Shown piece by piece: positions 60,641 through 64,000 of a stretch of DNA of 64,000 bases. Source of the DNA: Chitinophaga pinensis (GTDB lineage Bacteria; Bacteroidota; Bacteroidia; NS11-12g; UBA9320); contig CAMDSC010000001.1 in assembly GCA_945907065.1 (NCBI GenBank), positions 33,190 to 97,189 of the forward strand. Reading direction: 5' to 3'. Under the pieces are notes generated by a model. It saw only the letters and a program-made list of their open reading frames with translations. It searched no databases and was not told the origin of the DNA. The position numbers and the translations under genes were made by a program. Positions within the stretch are counted from its first letter, which is position 1. Every line of letters begins with the position of its first letter.

Positions 60641-62677
60641 ATGATTCGAATAAGACTTCTATTAATTGGTTTATTGGCATTGGCTAATCTAGCCTTTTCG
60701 CAAACACCACAATCAACAGATGATAAAACTCCCAAGCCTGTAAATTGGACGGTTTCCTACAATGTGAAAGAGGCAAAAGTTGGAGAAGAAGTGGAGTTGA
60801 TTATCAAAGGAAGTATAGCTCCTCATCAACACATGTATGCCAACGATTATGTTTGCGACCCAACAGCATATACTTTAATATTTACCCCAAATTCTTCATT
60901 CAAAACTATTGGAATTCCAAAGTCTTTTGGATTTAGAAAATATGTTGACGATATATTTGGTTGTGAAGTAAAAGACTTTGAAGACAAAGCTGAGATTCAT
61001 CAAAAAATAAGAGTTTTAAGCGATAAGTTTTTATTAGCTGTGTTGATAGATTATCAAACCTGCACCGAGTCTATGTGTTTGGCATTTAAAGATAAATTAC
61101 AAATTCCTTCCTTAAAAGTACTTCCTGGTGAGGCCATAAAAGATACAGCGCAAACTATAGCAGAACCTATAATAATGGATAGTTCATCTTCTTCAACTAC
61201 TCCCGAAAAGGTGACTGAGCCTAATGTAAAAACGGAACCAGCAAAAAAGGATGATTTGGAAGATAAAAGCCTTTGGGCATTATTTATACTAGGAATGGGT
61301 GCCGGCTTGTTGGCTTTAATTACACCTTGTGTTTTTCCTATGATTCCTATGACGGTTGCTTTTTTTACTAAGCAAAAAGATAAAGCCAAAGGACGCAAAC
61401 TGGCCGTCTTTTATGGTTTTAGTATAATAATAGTAGCCTTAGGTCTTGGCTTGCCATTAGCGGCCATGTTTGGCCCTGCATTTACCAATCAGTTAAGTAC
61501 ACACTGGCTTCCCAATATTTTATTCTTTTTAATCTTCATTTTTTTTGGGGCTTCATTTTTAGGAATGTTCGAAATTGTATTGCCAAGTTCATTTGTAAAT
61601 AAAATGGATCAGCAAGGGGATAGAGGCGGTTATATTGGCGTGTTTTTTATAGCTTTTACACTTGTTTTGGTTTCGTTTAGTTGCACTGTTCCAATAGTAG
61701 GTTCGGTAGCAATACTAGCAGCAGGAGGCGAATTTATACGACCGTTTTTTGCCATGCTTGGTTTTGGGTTTATGTTCGCATTACCATTTACTTTATTTGC
61801 TTTTTTTCCTCAGTGGTTAAGCAGTTTGCCTAAATCAGGCGGCTGGCTCAATTCAGTAAAAGTCGTTTTGGGAATTGTTGAAATTGCTTTAGCTTTAAAA
61901 TTTCTTTCGCAAGCCGATGTGGTATACCACTGGCGAATATTAGACCGCGATGTTTTTATAGCTATTTGGATTAGCTTGGCAATTATGTTGGGACTTTATT
62001 TTTTAGGAAAATTAAAATTTTCACACGATAGCGATTTACCATACGTTTCTGTACCACGCTTTACATTTGGATTTCTGTCCTTCGCTTTTGCATTTTATTT
62101 AATTCCAGGAATGTGGGGAGCTCCGTTACGTTTGTTATCGGGAGTATTGCCACCCATTTCAACACAAGATTATGTGGTATTAAATGGTAGCTCAAGTTCA
62201 GATGAAAAAGAAAACACAGCACGTTTTTCAGATGTACTTGAATTACCGCATGGATTGACCGGTTATTTTTATTATCCCGATGCTTTAGCCGCAGCTAAAG
62301 AAAATAATAAACCAATTTTTGTAGATTTTACTGGTAACGCTTGCGCTAATTGCCGAAAGATGGAAGAATATGTTTGGGTTAAACCTGAAATTTTAAAACG
62401 ATTAAAAGACGATTTTATTATAGTTTCATTATATGTGGATGAGTCTTCGGAATTACCTAAAACGGATTGGATAAAAAATGCGGATGGCACAGTATTAAAA
62501 AAATTAGGAGATCAAAATTTTGAATTGCAGGTTTCTAAATACAAATCAGCCGGACAGCCCTATTATTATATAATTGATGCCAATGAAAAAATACTAAGTG
62601 TTTATAATGGCTATGACCCTGATGTTACAAAATTTGCAGCTTTTTTGGACGAAGGAAAAAGTAAGTTTAGCAAATAA
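60641..62677 (+). CDS. dsbD: Thiol:disulfide interchange protein DsbD
   Basis: 678 residues from the ATG at 60641 (an upstream TTG at 60608 is not preferred). Three domains are in order: periplasmic alpha with C141 and C146 (QTCTESMC), membrane beta with about eight helices and redox cysteines C230 (LITPCVFPMIP) and C348 (SFSCTVPIVG), and periplasmic thioredoxin-like gamma with C568-A-N-C571. It carries electrons from cytoplasmic thioredoxin to periplasmic substrates, including cytochrome c maturation and disulfide isomerisation. Confidence 0.93.
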   Translation: MIRIRLLLIGLLALANLAFSQTPQSTDDKTPKPVNWTVSYNVKEAKVGEEVELIIKGSIAPHQHMYANDYVCDPTAYTLIFTPNSSFKTIGIPKSFGFRKYVDDIFGCEVKDFEDKAEIHQKIRVLSDKFLLAVLIDYQTCTESMCLAFKDKLQIPSLKVLPGEAIKDTAQTIAEPIIMDSSSSSTTPEKVTEPNVKTEPAKKDDLEDKSLWALFILGMGAGLLALITPCVFPMIPMTVAFFTKQKDKAKGRKLAVFYGFSIIIVALGLGLPLAAMFGPAFTNQLSTHWLPNILFFLIFIFFGASFLGMFEIVLPSSFVNKMDQQGDRGGYIGVFFIAFTLVLVSFSCTVPIVGSVAILAAGGEFIRPFFAMLGFGFMFALPFTLFAFFPQWLSSLPKSGGWLNSVKVVLGIVEIALALKFLSQADVVYHWRILDRDVFIAIWISLAIMLGLYFLGKLKFSHDSDLPYVSVPRFTFGFLSFAFAFYLIPGMWGAPLRLLSGVLPPISTQDYVVLNGSSSSDEKENTARFSDVLELPHGLTGYFYYPDALAAAKENNKPIFVDFTGNACANCRKMEEYVWVKPEILKRLKDDFIIVSLYVDESSELPKTDWIKNADGTVLKKLGDQNFELQVSKYKSAGQPYYYIIDANEKILSVYNGYDPDVTKFAAFLDEGKSKFSK

Positions 62678-62713
62678 TCTCTAATCTCTGTAATCAAAGT
62701 CTCAAATCTAAAG

Positions 62714-63277
62714 ATGATAAAATCCCATTTCACAGAAGCATATGAAATTTTAGGTCAGTTTTTGGCAGACCAAGCAAATTTTGATACTATAGAAAAGGCC
62801 GGAAACATTATGGTGGAAAGTCTTAAAAAAGGTGGTAAAATTATTAGCTGCGGCAATGGTGGTAGCCTTTGCGATGCCATGCACTTTGCCGAAGAACTTA
62901 CAGGTCGATACCGCGATAATCGCCCTGCTATTGCAGCAATTGCTATGAGTGATGCTTCGCATATGGCTTGTGTTGGAAATGATTATGGTTATGAATTTGT
63001 GTTTAGTCGCTATTTGGAAGCTGTGGGAAGAGAAGGAGATGTTTTGTTAGGAATTAGTACAAGTGGTAATTCGCCAAATGTTTTAAGAGCGATTGAGGTG
63101 GCCAAAGCCAAAGGAATAAAGGTAGTAGGACTTACAGGAAAAGACGGTGGAAAAATGGCCGGTATTTGTGATGCTGAAATAAGGGCACCATTTAGTAAGT
63201 ATGCCGATAGAGCTCAAGAAATTCATATCAAAGTAATTCATTCATTGATTGATTATATAGAAAACAATTTGTTCTGA
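62714..63277 (+). CDS. gmhA: Sedoheptulose-7-phosphate isomerase
   Basis: 187 residues, SIS domain: [20 protein letters not shown] with the active-site glutamate, [12 protein letters not shown] for phosphate binding, and [14 protein letters not shown] with a zinc-site histidine. It makes D-glycero-D-manno-heptose 7-phosphate, the first step of heptose synthesis for LPS or other glycans. It follows dsbD by 36 bases; heptose-kinase and -guanylyltransferase genes are not in the window. Confidence 0.94.
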   Translation: MIKSHFTEAYEILGQFLADQANFDTIEKAGNIMVESLKKGGKIISCGNGGSLCDAMHFAEELTGRYRDNRPAIAAIAMSDASHMACVGNDYGYEFVFSRYLEAVGREGDVLLGISTSGNSPNVLRAIEVAKAKGIKVVGLTGKDGGKMAGICDAEIRAPFSKYADRAQEIHIKVIHSLIDYIENNLF

Positions 63278-63307
63278 TAATTTGTTAAGTTGAAAACTTT
63301 AAGAAAT

Positions 63308-64000
63308 ATGATGAATAATAAATTTACAATCACAGTTTACATTATTCTTTTTGGGATTTTGTTTTTTAGTTTGAATGGCTGTAAGGACGAAAATCCTAAA
63401 CCGACAGATACCATTAAAACAAAAGGTATTTTAACATTACAATTTTCACATACAGTAGATGGAACTTCTTTAACAAAAAATTCTGCCACCTATTTTACCA
63501 ATGCAGCAGGTAATGAATTCAATGTTTCCACATTTCGTTATTATATTTCAAATGTTGAGCTTACAAAATTGGATGGTTCAAAAGTTTTTTATCCTATTTA
63601 TAAATTGATTGATGCATTTGATGAATCTACCCAAACAATAACTTTGCTGGAAGTACCCAATGGAGATTATAAGGCCATTTCATATTTTATTGGTATTGAT
63701 AGTACACGTAATCACAGTGGCCCTCAGGAAGGAGATTTAAGTGCCACAACAGGAATGTTATGGACGTGGACCAGTGGGTATTTATTTTTAAAATTAGAAG
63801 GCTTTTATAAAGATGGCGCCTCGCAAACTTCATACAGATACCATATTGGTACAGATGAATTTTTAAATAAAGTTACCTCACCAATATCCTATTCAATCCA
63901 AGGGACACAGAAAAATGCATTTATGGTTTGTAATCTTGCTGAATTTTTCAAAAATCCGACAACTTTTGATATAAAAATTAAAGACGACATTCAGTCATTT
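63308..64000 (+). CDS. MbnP-family lipoprotein (partial, C-terminus beyond window)
   Basis: 231 codons from ATG 63308 to the window edge, all open. Residues FSLNGC form a lipobox (cysteine near 25). The body matches the MbnP-type family in layout: beta-strands with FRYYISNVELT, a YKLIDAFD segment, the FIGIDSTRNHSG segment, and GMLWTWTSGYLFLKLEG, whose tryptophans are typical of the copper-binding family. MbnP proteins act in copper handling, usually beside an MbnH-type dihaem protein, which would be expected downstream. Confidence 0.75.
   Translation, partial: MMNNKFTITVYIILFGILFFSLNGCKDENPKPTDTIKTKGILTLQFSHTVDGTSLTKNSATYFTNAAGNEFNVSTFRYYISNVELTKLDGSKVFYPIYKLIDAFDESTQTITLLEVPNGDYKAISYFIGIDSTRNHSGPQEGDLSATTGMLWTWTSGYLFLKLEGFYKDGASQTSYRYHIGTDEFLNKVTSPISYSIQGTQKNAFMVCNLAEFFKNPTTFDIKIKDDIQSF

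Noticed and set aside
1-64000. tRNA, rRNA, tmRNA or RNase P genes
   Set aside because: I scanned the larger gaps (4550-5125, 8416-8770, 33277-33551, 39699-39969, 40756-41263) and found no cloverleaf or conserved RNA motif; the other gaps are small.
1-64000. CRISPR array or known defence system
   Set aside because: No regular repeat-spacer series is visible and no cas, toxin-antitoxin, restriction or Abi-type gene was recognised; the short tandem units at 42492 have no spacers.

Overview
The window is a contiguous stretch of chromosome from a low-GC member of the Bacteroidetes (Bacteroidota). The evidence is the complete gldK-gldL-gldM-gldN core of the type IX secretion system (T9SS) behind a PorP/SprF-family gene, several proteins with T9SS type A C-terminal sorting domains or a gliding-motility-associated CHU_C C-terminus, DUF2480 and IPExxxVDY-type family genes, weak or absent Shine-Dalgarno sequences, and recurrent promoters of the Bacteroidetes form TTTG-N18..20-TAnnTTTG. 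Species cannot be named from the sequence alone. The content is mostly core chromosome; there is no prophage, integrase, transposase, CRISPR array, rRNA or tRNA gene that I can see.

Layout. 1-4.5 kb: tail of a membrane protein, an M28 peptidase, endonuclease III, lipoate-protein ligase and a GldK-like paralog. 4.6-5.1 kb: an intergenic repeat. 5.1-7.3 kb: a tight minus-strand operon pdhA, TPR membrane protein, ribH. 7.3-9.7 kb: recF, a DUF721/DciA-like gene and rpe. 9.8-12.3 kb: a TonB-dependent receptor with no ordinary start codon before its signal peptide. 12.5-18.1 kb: the PorP/SprF gene and gldKLMN, ended by a clear terminator. 18.2-30.7 kb: an APC permease, then a minus-strand run rbfA, LolC/E-like permease, pth, IPExxxVDY-type gene, pyk, DUF2480; then a giant CHU_C surface protein and a LysE-type exporter. 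30.0-33.3 kb: rplM-rpsI-rpsB-tsf-pyrH. 33.5-37.5 kb: the DUF1501/DUF1800 pair and a SPOR-like protein. 37.7-44.9 kb: fumC, a lipoprotein, an L,D-transpeptidase, a second copy of the repeat, ccmB, a TerB-like protein, a biotin carboxylase and a TPR membrane protein. 44.9-50.1 kb: secreted proteins, including a very small signal-peptide-plus-sorting-domain protein. 50.1-55.1 kb: mgtE, rsmA, rpsO, pnp. 55.3-58.6 kb: retropepsin-like protein, redoxin-like lipoprotein, an endonuclease-family gene, and a haem c/copper-monooxygenase-like lipoprotein. 58.6-64 kb: a glucosaminidase-LysM protein, a DsbD-alpha-like protein next to full-length DsbD, gmhA, and the start of an MbnP-family lipoprotein.

Functional threads. 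The secretion machine (GldKLMN, PorP/SprF) and several likely clients lie in the same window. Oxidative folding and redox of exported proteins recur (DsbD, DsbD-alpha, redoxin-like lipoprotein, CcmB, cysteine-rich CHU_C protein). The rest is housekeeping: translation, RNA decay, central carbon metabolism and cofactor synthesis.

I did not find a convincing new multi-gene system. The observations most worth a second look are a roughly 0.4 kb non-coding repeat present twice in opposite orientation with inverted-repeat ends, a family of smaller palindromes (one apparently inside the coding sequence of the DUF1800 gene), the start-codon problem of the TonB receptor, the incomplete Fe-S ligand set of endonuclease III, the GldK paralog without a lipobox, the 117-residue sorting-domain protein, and the tandem DsbD-alpha arrangement.
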